Positions 27,273-42,400 are shown, counted from the stretch's first letter. The stretch: DNA of 64,000 nucleotides from Pipra filicauda (GCF_003945595.2 NW_024104765.1:1302001-1366000); one strand, 5' to 3'. Made by a program: numbers and translations. The notes: generated by a model not told the origin, from the letters alone.

Positions 27273-27461
27273 CTACAAAGAGTCTGAGGCAGTCACCAGT
27301 TCAAACCACTGTCTGAGCGCATCACTCAAAGTTTCTGGAAGTGCATTCACGTCTCTGAGGATCATGTAGAATGGGAATGGGAATTCTTCCATGTAAGATC
27401 TGATTTCAGGCAATTCTCCAGATCCTTTGAATATAGGTACTTTAATGTCCAAAATGGAATC
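27273..27461 (-). CDS. MDN1: MDN1 terminal coding exon and stop
   Basis: 189 nt, phase 0, acceptor tttttacag. Encodes [20 protein letters not shown]... to [18 protein letters not shown] at 27273-27275. A second in-frame TAG follows nine bases later. Confidence 0.96.
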   Translation of the reverse strand, partial: DSILDIKVPIFKGSGELPEIRSYMEEFPFPFYMILRDVNALPETLSDALRQWFELVTASDSL

Positions 27462-30400
27462 CTGTAAAAAAGTATTTATGTTACTGCTAAATGACATGCA
27501 TCTTTTATGGCCACTGATATAATTTATCCTATTTTTCAAATACTTATAATTTCTCCCATTAGATTAAAAGTTAATAAAATACTTCTAAGATTAAAAGATG
27601 TAAGTGTTCAATGGTAAATCAGATGAAATCTGAACACAAAGCAGTTAAATACTTTTGCCCTTTTAGATAAAAGTGCCCTAATCCATGAATTACAGGCTAG
27701 AAGAGACTAAGCTGAAGTTTCTGCAATACCAAGTTCCGTAAATATTGCCTTTCCTTAGCATTTTAGGAGTCGAGTTTACTGTTACCACTTTAGTTTTATA
27801 TATTTGATGCCTTTCCGACACTCGTGTCTTTAAGCTCTTTAGGGCTGAGTTCAACTTGTATTTGTGCAGTGCTCTAATACAAGATTCTTTAGCAACTTCA
27901 TAATATTTCAACAAATACTACAAAGACAAAAATCAGATTAAAGTCCACCTGTGCTTCTTGTAAAGTAACTTCTTAGTTGCTCAGTGTAGCAGCTCAGAAA
28001 ATTAATGAAGCTTATGAAAAAACACCTTTTTTCTCCCTAGGAGAAACGCTTACGAAAAACACCCATAATTTTTGCTTGATATTGGGCAACAGTATCTGAA
28101 CAGCCAGGCTTCATCAGAACAGTCTGTCAGCAAGGGATCTGTTAGTTTTTCAACAATAAATATAGCAGATGAGTTTTGTATGAATAAATAGAGGAAGAAA
28201 ATGTGAACTACAAAATTAGTCTTCACCACATAATTCAAAGTAAAGCTTAAGTTTCCTCACTTATTGCACTCAGAGTCTTCCTGAAAAGCTCCCACGTATT
28301 TCAGCTTCCCAGCCAAGGATATCTAACAGGTTTTTTTTTCCCCAACTACCAGATACAGAACTCAACTTTTCCAATTCAGGCACTAAATAACTCTCACATA
28401 CTCCTTTCTGTCTATGTTTAATCTCATATTGGCTCCAGCTGTCATGTCAAATGGAGACTGCTGTCAGAAATTATCAAGTTGAATCAGAACTGTGATGGAA
28501 CAAAGCATCTCTCAGACTCCAAATCTATCAACCTGCCAGCTACTTCCCTGGTGGCCAAGATCTACAACCATTACATCTGAAGATGGGAGCTCTTACTTAG
28601 CCTTTCTGTGGCATGGAAGCTGAGGGGTTTTTTAAGTACAAAAGAGGATAAGAAGCACAGTAGGAAGAAATCATAGATCTGACAGATGTGAAAAACTGAA
28701 ATTGGGCTAAATATCTTTAACCTATACAAAAGCTAAGGTAGCTGTATGGCACTACAAAAGACAGGAAGAAGATTTGTATCGGATTCTCATTCACTGCAGT
28801 TGAATACTTTTCCCGTGCTCCCTTACTTACCCTGGAATTAGGATTGTCCAACACTACGAAAATAACAAAGATATTGGCATTCCGAGCTGCTTGAACTGCT
28901 GCTGTCACTCGTTCCTTGCCTTCCAAGAAAAGGCCTCTTCCATCAGATACAATCAAAAGCAGCTGCGCTGTTTCTGAGCACAAAGGACATTTCAAATTTA
29001 ACTAAGTTAGTTTAACTTGTTCAAAAGGCAAAAAAAACCCTATTCTTTTGTTTGCCCTATGGGTATAATTGAAAAAGTAGTATTCCTAAGGAAATTAAGT
29101 CTTTATCAAATAGAATTTGGTGACTTAAACAATTGCTTAGCTGCAGTTAACAGTGGATCAAGAAAGAACATACTGGGTGACACCATTGAGAATACTGGAG
29201 GGAGGGGAACCCACCATCCATCAGTAATATAATCAAGGATGAAATGCATGGAAAATGCAGTCATGGTCTTGTCTTTCATGCCTGGTAAGTGTCCAGGGGT
29301 TGAATACTGGCTGTACCATAAGAGTCCAGCCACTAGGCTCAGTAGAGCACCTGCTGCTGCTATGAAATAGAGCCCAAACCTATTCCTCCCAAAGCAGGTA
29401 CCTATGGGTTCATCTGTATTAGCATTTCACCCTGGACTAAGACAGGGCTTTTGAAACGTTGTCCTGTTGTTCCTGTTTTAAGAGGTGTGGCTTCCATCAG
29501 AGAACAATCTTGGACTGCCCAAAATGGGTGATTTTTGGATGAAAGTAAATAAGAAGATTAGCCTCAAAGGCACAGTCAAGGCAGTCAACCACTGTAGAGC
29601 ATTGAGCCCCTGGCACCAAAGGAGACAGTCTGAAGTAAACCTCCTGAAACATACACAGCACTGATGCTGGGTTCCTCAGCACCAGCAATCTTCTGGAGAC
29701 ACATTATTTAACCCAAGCTGCCCCTCGAGTCAGAGATATATCCCTGTAAAGGAACAGTCTAACTTATGTATCTTTCATCTTTTAATTATGTGGGAAATCA
29801 CAGTAATTACAGTCCAGAATGCAAGCCCCAAGGGTTACGGAAGGATGCAGAGCACACTTCTGCAGACAGGCCCCAAATGTGACAAGGCTTTGTCTTTTTA
29901 CAAAAAGGAGTAATGGATCCTTCTGCCTTTTCTCTTGCCAGCTCCCCAGTTCTAGCAAGCTGATTGCTGCTGCATCCCAGCCTAAGTCAAAAGGACTGGA
30001 TGCTGCTCCCTCTCTGACTATTCGTACAGCCTGGCCACCCTGTGGCGAACGAGTGGATTTTAAATCCCTGACTGTCCATTTCTTAGATTACTTTAACAAG
30101 AACTTATAAAAAATACAGGTGCCTCTGTGACGAGCTTTTAACTATCACAAAGCAGTTCCTTCCACTAACTGTGAGTCAGATGCGAGACAAGCAGTCTTCC
30201 AGCTTTTCTAGGAAATTCAAGCAGCTCGTGACCTAGACTTGCAGAGGGTAGGAGGCAAACGCCCTCCTCAGAACACTGTGCTTCTGGGTACTTAGAGAAC
30301 TCAAGCTCTCAAGCAAGAGCAGAAGTGTTTGGAGAGTCAAGGTCACTAGGAAGCTGGACAGTGCTCTAAGCTGGGAGTGTCTAAGACTTAAATACAGTCT

Positions 30401-33400
30401 GGAGACATAAGGTAATGGGAGACATGTAATGTGTGCCTTTTTAAAAAGTCTTACAATTTTAGTGAATTATTGACAAATATGAAGTAGGTGTCTCTTGGGT
30501 TTTGAGCTACATTTCAACCAAACATTCCTTTTGACAAAGCAAAACCCAAAGCCCTAATGCAAGTCATGTTTCAGTGCTAGGAGCCTTCCTGGCAGGATCC
30601 TACTTTGGGACTGTAGTGAGCATTCTGCTGCCACAGCAACAAGCATAGTAACAAAAAAAAAGCTCACCCGGATTAGTATTTTGAGACAACTGCTGTGCTG
30701 CAGCAAACATATTTGCTGACGATTCAAGAAACTGCAGAGGAAACAAATAAGAAGATTAAGTTATCTCATAACAAAAATAATAAACTTAATAATGAAAAAA
30801 TTTTAAAGAACATATTTCTTTATTTTAAATGCCAAGATAGTCTGACCATCCAACACAGACACAGTCCTTGGCATTTTCCTATATTAACTCCTGCTTCAAA
30901 TTTAATAAGTATTTTTGAACTAAAGAATCTTCCGAGAAGCCTTGGAACTGGATTTAAATTTTTTCCAATGCTAGCAAAGCCATTGAAACAGTACATTGCT
31001 GAAGTGATTAATGGAATAATTAAAAATATATATCCTATTTCTAGCTTGAACTTCTTTGGTTTCAACTTGAAATAGAAGTATCTAGTTTCATAATCCCCAT
31101 TAAAATTAAGAAAATCAACAGTCAAGTCCTCCCAATTTTGGTTTATAAGACTGCCATTGAGCTATTTGGGTCTTATCTGTTTCCATTTAATATTAACAGA
31201 AGATCTTATTTGAGTTTGGAAAGGTAAGAATGCAAAAATCTTCCTAAAAGAAGACAACTTAGCAGCTCTCTGGAAAGTATTAGTATAGAAAGTTATTTTC
31301 TTCAGGAAGCAGTCAAGTCTGACAAACTTCCTCCTCCTACTACTGTGGAATCCATGGCATGAAAACTTTCTAAAGTCCCACAAACTTTGATGGTATTTGG
31401 CGCTGGGGTACTCAATAGCTTGTACCCAAAATACTGTTTAAGACCCAATACAGAGAAAGATGAATGCTTAAAAGAGAAAACACTCCCGTTACAAAATTAT
31501 GACCATTGGATCTCTTTGTTATCTCAAATAACTGGTAAACATTACAGTGTGATCACGAAACCATGAAGCTGCTGATACCTTGTCAGGAAAAGATTGGCAA
31601 ACCTGTTGCCCTAGAGGCATTCTTGTGTACCTGGGCTATTTTTGTTTTCTTCTGCTGAAACTTGCAAAGACGCAATATCCGTGTCCCTGACCGGTCACTG
31701 AACTGCTCATGGAATGGGTGCAGCAGCTGAACGCTCTCTCCAAAGCTTTAGAAAAGAAGAAAAAATTACAGCACAAAACCGGTATTTACATTCTGCTCTG
31801 AAGTCTTGAAGAAAACCCAGTATTTCAAATAAACTCACCTACACACAGCAATTTGTCCCACTTCTAGAAGAGTCAGTGCATTTCCAATAACTGCCAAGGA
31901 TTCATATGCAAGCTGTTAAAAAAGTTACATCAAAAATAGGATATTCAAAGTTTTACTCAAAGCTCAGTATTAAATATGAAGAATGTTACTGAAATTAGTT
32001 TTCCATCATCTAGAAAAATAAATTAAGGGACTGCCTATCTTTTTACCTGTTACAGTTATGTGAGACAGTCACTGCACTAGTTCTGCATGAGGGCATCAGC
32101 TGATTGCTCTGGAATTACCAGTCAGACTTTTCAGCAACCAGTATGAAACAAGTCAGCAGCTGACATACTCATCAACAAAAGGTAGTTTCTTCATACTTCT
32201 TCTGGGGTTTCATTTTACCTGTTTAGAGTGGTTGTCGATCATACTAGAGGAATCATCAATAGCCAAGCAAATCTGGTACTGTCGTTTACTGGGCTTGGTC
32301 CTTCGCAGCCAGATCTTGTCTTTTCGGAACTGACTGGCGATATACGGGATCACTTTGCGCATGTTCAGTCTCTTCCCAGTTCTGTAGTCTCCTCTGAAAG
32401 TTAAGAAAAAAAGACACGGGGACAGGGATTATCAGCAAATATCTCATTCTGGAAATCCCTGGCCTATGCACCATATACACCAAAGTAACACTTTCTTTGT
32501 AAAATACAACAAACCCAAAATTAATAGTTTAATATTCGTATCTAGTTATAGACAAAAATATATATGACATTTTCAATGTAAGATGGATATTCAGTGTTTT
32601 TAAAAGAAATTTATATCTAGGTGCCTAAAACGGAAGGCAGGCTTTGAACTTAGATTCTTCCAGTTTGAAACAAGTCTAGATCTCTTAAAAAAGATTACTT
32701 AATGTTAAAAACAACATAAAATGTTTTGCCATTTAACACAATCTTTGACTTATCTTTAAATGGTTAAGTTGATTTGATCACCTGTTGCACAGGAGAAAAA
32801 AAAGTAGGAGGTAGTACCCTCAGGATAGGTGCCTACTACTATATCATATTTGCTTTTCATAAAATAACCTAGTGTTCCCTTACAAAAGGAAATTAAATGC
32901 AGTTGCAAACAGGAATCATTACAATAAAGCAAGAATAACAAAGCTGCAGTCTTACAGAAGTTAAAGCTGCCAAAACCCAGGAGTTTAAAGAAACTGGAAG
33001 CCTCAGAAAGATCCAACTTACTTCAATTTGGCTGCCTGAGTGGGTTCCAGTATGAGTCGCAGCTGTTCACAAAGCTGCTGTGATAGAGGAGCTGTCAGTA
33101 CTAAATACCTCTGCCACAACTGTGCTGCTTCCTTCTCCTAAAACATTACACAAAGAAATAAAAGTGAATTATGAAAAAAACAAAAAAGTTGGAAAGTACT
33201 GTCTGAAAAAAGAAAACAAGCCTCAGTGTAGGAGGGGAAGGCAGTAAGCAGGGAGCTACCAGCTAAAACTGTGAGGGTGTCTCCTATGACAATTTGCATT
33301 CAACTTAGGATGCTCCTGGCTGCTACAAAACTGCAACATGCAATGATCTTTTCTGTAGGGGTACCCAAAGCAACTCTGGCATTGTTGTTGATACAAGATG

Positions 33401-36400
33401 ATCTTGGAACAGCCAGGTGCCGATAGCTGGTATTACAGAAAGGCAAACTGTGAAGTCCTCTAGGTTCTTCACTGACCATCAAAAATTAAAATTAATTAAA
33501 ATTCAGCACAATTCTTGAGGCTCCACACTGAGCCTATTCAAGAAGTAATTCCAAATATGGTTCACAATTCATGTAAACTAGGACTAGTCAGAGCAAGTAC
33601 AATATTCTGGTTTTGCTGTTGGGTCAAACTCCACCACTGCAACTGAAGGAGAGGGCTTCTCTTTATCATCATTTTGTGGAAGTGGTGTGTCCAGCATTTA
33701 ACTGAAGGTGACAACTCAAAATGGAAGGAACTTGACAGGACTAAGAAAAATGTTTTTAACTATGCAAGTTTTAGAAGTCATTATCAACAGAGTAACTTCC
33801 TGCACATAGCACATTCAAAACAAGATGTGAAACATCATCCTGCTTTAAGAATTATGTAATTTTTTTTCAGAAGTAGTTAAACATAATAAAAAAATAGCAT
33901 CTAAATCATGTGATTTTGAGTATTTCGACTGCAGCCTGCTTGGCTTCCTCAATGTTTTAGCAGTAGAACAAGATGAAATAATGCAACAAAGGATTCTTAT
34001 AACAGCTTTATATTAAAATGAGGTCACAAACCTCCTCTGGTGTTCCAGGCTGCTGTGTCTGCCAAGCTTCCAATTGTCTTTCAAGTTCCTTTCTTAGCTC
34101 TTCAGGATCTCTAACAATGTGCTAGAAGTGCAGTTATGCAATTTATGAGACAGAAAAAAAAAGTTTACACATCTGGTGACCCCCAAAATATAGCAAACCA
34201 TAAAAAAAAAGTATAAATCCATTGTTCTTATTCTTTTAGACACAAAAAGACCTGAAAAAACCCACTTGAATGAAGATTCTAAATCTTTTCCCCCTTTAAT
34301 AGTTTCCATGTACAGGAAGGATAAGTATCTCCCCAGAAATACCTCCATATGTGACATAATCAACATAGAAAGAAAGCTAGGACATGTATGATACCAACAC
34401 TGAACATAATAAAATACAGAACATAATAAACATAATAAAATACAGATAAATCAATGAAATTATCTTGACAAATTCCAGATTTAATGACAACATAATGGAG
34501 ACCAAACTATTGAATGCTACCTGTCTAGTATGTTCCAAAATATAGTATACTTCACTTAATTATGTTTTTTTAAAAGTTTCATTCAAGCCACTCGAAGGAT
34601 TGAATGACATCTTCCTCTTTACCTCCCAGCAAATACTCTTCGATAAGCCCTTCTGTTAAAGGACACTCAAGCTTTACGATACTTTTACTTTCACTGTGCT
34701 TTCAGTGACAAGCTCTGCTCCTGGCTTACCAAACCACAGTTTAGCCAAACAACACTATATGGTCTGCATAACTTGCAGGCTTATGGATTAAGGAAAATAA
34801 GCCCATGATTGCAAACTCAGTAGTCCCAATAACTTCTCATTCCTCAAGAAGCAGCAGCTGTCCCTTCGGTCACCGACTGCAGGTTTAAGGAAGGGAGGAA
34901 GAATACGCGTGGAGGGGACTTCTTTCCTCTCCCTTTTGCCGAAAGGTGACGACCTGCACTTTTCCCCCAGCAGCGTCTCTCCCCTCCCCTTGAACTGGTA
35001 CTGCAAGAGCTCCCCCTCCTGTTCCACGTTTTGCGTGTCAACTGGAAAATCCCCAAGACCGAAAACAGCAGGGACCTAACTATTCTGACAACAGGAGAAC
35101 ACTCTTGCATTCAGCAGCCTTTTTCCAAACAGCTGCAACATCTGGCATTAAGATGGAAGCACTTGGTGTAGCTGGCACACAATCCTTTACATGGTATACG
35201 TAGAAACAGTAAAATACTGCCTTCCAAGTATGTACTTGGGACACAATACTATTAGAATGAAAGGTCAATACTTCTAAAAAAACAGAGACTGAAAATATTT
35301 TTACTTTATCAACTGGTTATCCACCACCATGTGCTTCTACGCCTTAGTCTTTATGATAAAATGTGCTTTTTCACAGCCAACAGTTTGCACTGGGAAACTA
35401 TGAGTGTCACATGAAGCTCTAGGATTTTCTAGGTTATGATAACATTTTTTGAATTGAGACATTCATAAAAAGCTCAAAAGGTTCTAAAATACTTGCAATC
35501 AGCTTTTATGAAGAAGTAGTATACTATGATCAATTAACTGAGGTGAATTCTTTGTCCACAACGTTTTAAAGTCACTGATGCCTAGCTCCCTCATCACTCT
35601 GAACCCTTCTGTTATCTTCAGGCTACACATTTGCCTATTGCTTTCCACTCTACCCAAGCCTTTCCTCTGCAGATTCATCTGTGCAAAGCAGTTCTTTACA
35701 GTTAGAAAAAAAGAAGTTTTTTTAAAAAGTGACATGGGAAGGTTCCATCCTAAGGATGGGGAGGACTTGTCATTTTAAAGGCATCTTTCAGCTGCATATA
35801 CAGCAGTTAGTTGTTACTTTTCATTCTGCTATTAAATAATAGCAAGCTACTCAGTTGTCTGAACACAAGTAATTCTAAACTTTTGCATTCACAGAACTCC
35901 ATTAACACAGGTCAAGTAAAAGAGTCTATTTCTGCTACTGTATCTGTAAGAAGGCAAACTGGGTATCATACCTGGGGAGTGTCCATCAAAAACTGATGGG
36001 CTGTATGTATAGTCGAGTCCTTGCTTCTCTCTGGCTTCTCTTCAGTCACCTTTGGCACCTTTTCTGTTGCAGAGTCATTGACATCCTCTGAGTCAAAAGT
36101 CTGGATCTCTGGCTCCACATCACCTGGTCCTACAACCACAAAACTAATTACTAACTTTGTGGATCACACATCATACAAGAAGCAATATTGTATCCTGACT
36201 CTTTTATGAAGAATCTCACATGCTTTGTAGTGCAGTCCAGACGTAACTTTGCTTAAGAGAAGTGCCCAAATTTTAAGACATTTAATTCTAGGAATAGGAT
36301 GAATACATCTTGCAACTCACTGGAATACATGAATATGGATTTCCTAAAGGAAATTGTTTTTCTCTGTTATAACCTGCTTGCCAAATGAGCAAAATAACAG

Positions 36401-39400
36401 TGAACAGATCTTTATAACCTGAAAATCACATTAGTGAAGTATGTTTTTTTGATCTTCATAGCCTCTCTGACAGGATGACAGGAAGTATAAAGTAACTAGA
36501 GAACATTCAGAAAATTATCATAAAAAATGGCAATTTTTTCTTAGCTTTTACACTCTTGATCTTAACAGAACAGTTTTCTATAAATCAAAAATCAATTTAC
36601 AAATAAAGGAATGGATTAAAGATTTTCTTTTATAATTGTTTCTACTATACTACACTGTTTAACAACTAATTTTTACAGAATTATTTTAAAGGAAAAAATA
36701 TGACACTGTAGGAGATGTTTCAAAGATTCTAGTTTTTCAGAACATCCTGTTAGAGAATCATGTGGAAAAACAAATAGACTGATTACATGCACACCTGTAC
36801 CATAATGCAAATGAGTCTAGCAAGATATTTAAGTGATTAAACCTGAAGGGAGTGGAAAGCAAGAATATAGGCTTGTAAGAGTTGTCTCCCCTCTCTAGCC
36901 AGCCTGTGTGTGAGAAGAAAACTTCAAAATTCCAAACTATGCTGCATTTACTTAGATTCATCAAAATTAAATTCTTCTGATGCAATTGGCAAGAGATGCT
37001 TTTATCTTGCTTATTTTGGGGGGAGGGGGGGGAAGCTGGGTGGCTGACAAGTCAGACCTGTCTTCTCATCTACCAACCATTTGCATCCAATAGCCATTTT
37101 CTGTTAGCAGCTTGGTTTTGTTTTGTTTCATTCCCACTTAAGGAAGAAACCAGTGAGATAGTGACAGTCTGGTGCTTCCTCACCGGATGTTGTTCAGACC
37201 AGCTCCTCAAATTCTTGCTAGGTTTTTTTTTCAGAAGTTATAATTAAAAAGTTGAGTTATGTGGTGCTGATGGTGGTGACAGTGGAATGCATTGTTATAT
37301 GCCAATTAATTAAGTGAATTGGCATTGTGTTGAACAGCAGGGAAGTGTTTGCTTTTTATTTCTTCAAAGTAGTGGATAAAGATTAGAGACCATTAACTTG
37401 AAAGAAAGCAGCAAACCCCTCTGTCACTCAACCAATTTAGCAAGGCTAATGCTAAGTAAGAATACTTCTGCAGAAAAATCAAGTAAGAGCAGACATTTTA
37501 GTCTTATGAAACATCTTATGACAGATGAGTCTCATGATAATCATCCATTACATGCAAATGTAAATACCTACATATACATTTAAAGATCCACATCAATGTA
37601 TATTTAAAATGTTTTTTAAGTTAATGTACCAGAAGGTTTAGTGGCAGTAGACTTCTTTTTTTCTGGCTTCAGCTCTTCTGCATCTACTGTTGTGAGATCC
37701 TCATTCTGCATTTCTGTTTCCATAGCTGCATCTTCAGAATCTCCCTCTTCCTTTTCTTCAAGAGGCATGATAGATTTCTCTTGCTCCTTGCTAGCTACAT
37801 CTGTACAAAGACAACAGTACTTATTAAGGGGCAAGTGGAAGGAGAAGTAGTCAAGTTGCAAAATAAATGTTGCATTCTGAGGCCACTGTGAATCAGTTTT
37901 AGTGAACTTCAGAAGAAATCTGAACTATTGTCTCAAACCTCAGTTTTATCTTTCACTGTGCTGTGTTGTCAGTGAGCTCTTGCCCTGGAAACCTGATATA
38001 CTGAAGTAAGATTTAGAGAGAACAGATTTTAAATATGTTTATCAAGCTAAAATCCATTTCATAAGTCAATTCAGTATTTTCAAAAATGTTATTGTTAGTT
38101 TGAATCTGACTGCGAAAGAGTAGCATTTATCATAGCAAAATGGTGTTGCAAGGATTGTTAAACATAACTTTAAAAAGCAAACAGAGAAAATTACAGCAAA
38201 TTGGACTGTTTCAGGATTTGATTCTGCAATAACTCTTTACACCCAGAAATGCCACCATACCATATGTCTGTGCATCATAGCATTCAGAGCTTTGTTTAAT
38301 ATGTTCAAATGCATCAGCCTCCTCCACGTTTTGTTTAGGCTGAGTTGTATCCTGCTTTGCTTCACTGCTGGATTCTATGGTTCTCAGTCGCTTGTGGATA
38401 TGTTCATTGTGATCTCCCATCGAACGTTCATTGTCTGCCTGGCCAGGCTTCCTCTTGAAACTCTGAAAAAGAATAAATTAACACCATGAACTTCAAGTGA
38501 GGTGTAACCCAACACTAATGAGAGCAGTGTTCTAACAAGGAGACACTGAGTCCCGCCTATTTGTTAATATTCAGACATTGAAATAAAAATTTTAAAAAAT
38601 TAAAATGGAGAGATGAACCTGTGTATTTTTTCTGCTTTGCTTCTGAGAAGCCATCCGGGCCATGCGTGTGGATTCATGGCCTTCTGATTGATTTGCACTT
38701 GCAGCTCCAGTTCCACTTTCCTGAAAGAAAAAAAAATTCAACTGTACCTGTAGCAACTACTGTAAACAAATTTCAGAAGGAAGCTCTGCTACCTTCTGTT
38801 GTGAATGACAAATGGCTCATATAAGTATTATTCTTATGGAGAGCAGACGAGCCAGTTCTGCAGCTCAACAATTACCCTAAACTTACCTTTACAGGAGTGA
38901 AAACTGCAGGGTATCTACATGGTCTTCAATTTTTTTCAATGAATTTATAACTGGTGTAAACTGAATCTTATACACAGTTCTTAAAATTTACGGCAGCAAT
39001 TCCTCGATTGTAACTCGAAAATGTATTCACAAATTTAGCATTTTTAACTCAGACACTTCCATGTAGTTTACCTCTTTAGACTGGTCTCTTTCTGAAGCCT
39101 CTCCAGCCAGCTCAACAGCACTGTCACTCTGCAGGTTTTCTTGCCCGGTCTGCCCTTGTGTTTCATGTTCCATTCTTTCCTCAGCCTCAGGAATCTGTTC
39201 ATCCATCTCTGAATTATCTTTACCATCTTCTTCCTGAAATAATGATTATTTTAACATTCTAAAAAACATCGGGAACTGGGTATTATTGAAAGGCATTTAG
39301 AGAAGAATGCAGTCATCAGGCACAGTCAGGATGGGTTCACAGAGGGAAAGTCCTATTTAACTAATTCCATAGCCTTCTGTGATGAGGTCACCAGCCTAGT

Positions 39401-42400
39401 AGATGAAGGGAAAGCAGTGGATGTTTTTTTTCTGGATTTTTAGTAAGGCTTTTGATACTGTCCCTCATAGTATCCTTTTGGACAAGTTGTTCAGCTGTGG
39501 GATGAGTGGATTCACAGTGTGCTGGGTGAAGGGCAGGGCTCAAAGGGTTGTAGTGAATGGGGCTATATCTGGCTGGTGACAGTCCCCAGTGCTGTTCCTC
39601 AGGGCTCAGCTCTAGAACTAGTCCTGTTCAATACATTTATCAATGATTTGGATACAGGAGTTGAATGCACTGTTAGCAAGTTTTGCTGATGATACAAACT
39701 GAGAGGTGCTGTTGACTCTCTTGAGGGATAAGAGGCCTGGCAGAGGGATCTAGACAGATTGAGGCACTGGGTTATGATCAATGGGATGAAATTTAACAAG
39801 TCCAAATTCTGGATTCTGCACCTTGGATGGAATAATGCTGGGCACAACTGGGAGAGAAGTGGCTGGAGAGCAGCCCTGCAGAAAGGGATCTGGGGGTGCT
39901 GACTGACAGCAGGCTCAATGTGAGTGAGCAGTGAGCCCTGGCAGCCCAGAGGGTAATCCCTGTCCTGGGGTGCATCAAACAGAGCAACACCACGTGGTCA
40001 AAAGAGGTGATTGTCTTGCTCTGTTCAGCGTTGGTGCAGCCTTGCTGTAAGGCTTGATATGCATGCAGGTAACCCAGGCTGTGGCTAAAGTTTTAAAGAA
40101 AACTTATTTTATATACTGCAATATATATATATATCTATCTTAATGATGAATACAGCTGTCTGAGAAGATAAAAACATAAACCTGTTTTGTTGCTTTTATA
40201 ACAATACCTTTTGCATGTGCAATAAAACTCCAGGCTGAATTCTCCCCTGTGCTTTATGGCCTTCCTGGCCCCCCGTGCAGGGGCCTCCAGGCACGTCTGT
40301 GAGAATTTTATCACTTGTAGCAAGAGAGTTACCTCTTGGCAGACAGATAAAGAGAACATACACAGCATCCTGCATCAGAACGAATTCCTTCCCACATTAA
40401 AGCTTTTCCCCAGCAGCAAAAGTTTCCTTGAGCAGGAGGAAGCTCTCCCTCCTCACTATTTCTTCTGAAGGTCTCTTGCAGCTACACTCACCTTGAGCAC
40501 TGTACAGTTGTGGGCCCCACAATTTAAGAATGATGTGAAGGTCCTTGAATGTGTCCAGAGGAGGGCAACAAAGCTGGTGCAAGGGTTGGAAACAGTGTCC
40601 TATGAGGAACAGCTAAGGACTTTGGGCTTGTCTGATTTGGAGAGGAGGCTGAGGGGCGACCTCATTCCTCTCTACAGCTTCCTGAGGGGGCACGGAGAAA
40701 GAGATGCTGATCTCTTCTCCCTGTACCCAGTGATAGGATGCATGGGAATGGTCATTAGGAAGCATTTCTTTACCAAGAGAGTGGTCGATGCCCCAAAGCT
40801 GTCAGTGTTTAAGAGGCATTAGGCAACGTGTTTAATAACATGCTTAAATTTTTGGTCAGCCCTGAAGTGATCAGGCAGTTGGGCTAGATGATCACTGTGG
40901 GTCGCTTCCAACTGAAATAGTCTATTCTGTTCTAACACAAGGCCAAGGAGATAGTAGGAATACAGATAGCAGAAATACATGTTTAGTAGTAAGCAAAGCT
41001 CTTATTTTGATGAAGATTCTCACTAACATTACACCTACTTAATGTCAGATTTGTTTCAGACTATCACAGAACACCATCCATTTCTTAACTCTCGCGTAAG
41101 GTAATTAAAACAACTAAGAAAATCAGGCTTTTATTTATTACTCTCTACCTGAGGTTGAAGGCCTTGGTCACCAGCAGGGATCCCCTTGTCTTCAGTAGAT
41201 TCATTTTTTGACTCGTCAGGTGGCTGTGACTCTTCCTCTTCTTCTTCTGCATCCTCAGTGTTCCCTGCATTTTCTTCTTGATCATGAGCATCTTTGTCTC
41301 CTTCATCTTCCTTCTCCTCTTTATCTTCAGAAAGGTCTTCTTCAGCTGCTTCTGCATCTTGATCACCTCTTTCTGTCTCACCAGTATCCTCTTGATTCTG
41401 TTCTTCTGTCTTCTCTGCCTCATTTAAATCCACAGGTTTCTCATCTATTTCAAAAGCATTCTCTTCTGGATTAAACAAAAAATCAGAAAGGTGTATAAAA
41501 CTTTCAGTAAAGTACAGAGACTGAATATTACAGATATTTGGAATAAAACTGCCCAGCCTATATAAAAAAAATAATCTTAAAATACTGAGAGTTCTATACA
41601 CAGAATCTATGATTTTCTATAGCAAGATAATTCCTTTAAATGAAAATTGGTTTCTAACTAACAATACAGTAGGATGAATTCCTACTAATTTCCTTTAACC
41701 TAATATTTCTGAGGGTCAGTTGACTTAAGAGTACAAATACTTGTAAGTACAACAGAAGAAAAAAACCCCAAACCACAAAAGCAACTGACCAATTAAATAA
41801 GGAGCTTCCAGCATAAGACAGGGTATATCACTTGGATAATGTGAGAAAGGCTGCTCCACAGAGTTCACGAAAGGGAGGTACAGGAGAATGTTGTAATGTT
41901 GAGTTCCTATCTGGCCTGCATTTGGTATGTTGCTATTTTGATACACAGAAATGAATTTGCAGCTTCTTGGTGGTTCTACAGAATCTCACCACCACCTCTC
42001 TTCTTTCTATAGAGAAAAAGGGCTCATTATCTCATTGTCCCTCCCTATTTCCACTTGGCTTTCATCTAAGAATCTGTAGAGAGATTTTTCCACTGTACCT
42101 TCATCCTCTTCCTCCTCATCACTCTTCTCATCATTCTCCAGATTCAAATTATCAGGAAGGTCCAAAGGTTCAACTTCAGCCTCCTTTTCTTGCTGGCCAT
42201 GATAAGGATCTACTTCATTCTCATCATACTCACGCTGTCAGCAAAAGAATGGGGGAAAAAATAACAGGCATGTAATAAGTGTGAGGAAAGGCAAAGATAA
42301 GAAATAAGATTCTATTGTATTCTCTAGGACAAAGAAATACTGGATACAATATTACATTCTGATCAGTTAAGAATGGATTTCCAGTGGTAAACATCCTCAC

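Noticed and set aside
40121..40136. TA dinucleotide run as a promoter TATA box
   Set aside because: A simple TA repeat inside the element inserted in CR1; no supporting transcript start context.
41208..41474. Plus-strand ORF rich in Leu/His/Ser opposite MDN1 exon 29
   Set aside because: Antisense shadow of the GAA/GAT-rich acidic exon; acidic codons read as Phe/Leu/Ser on the other strand.
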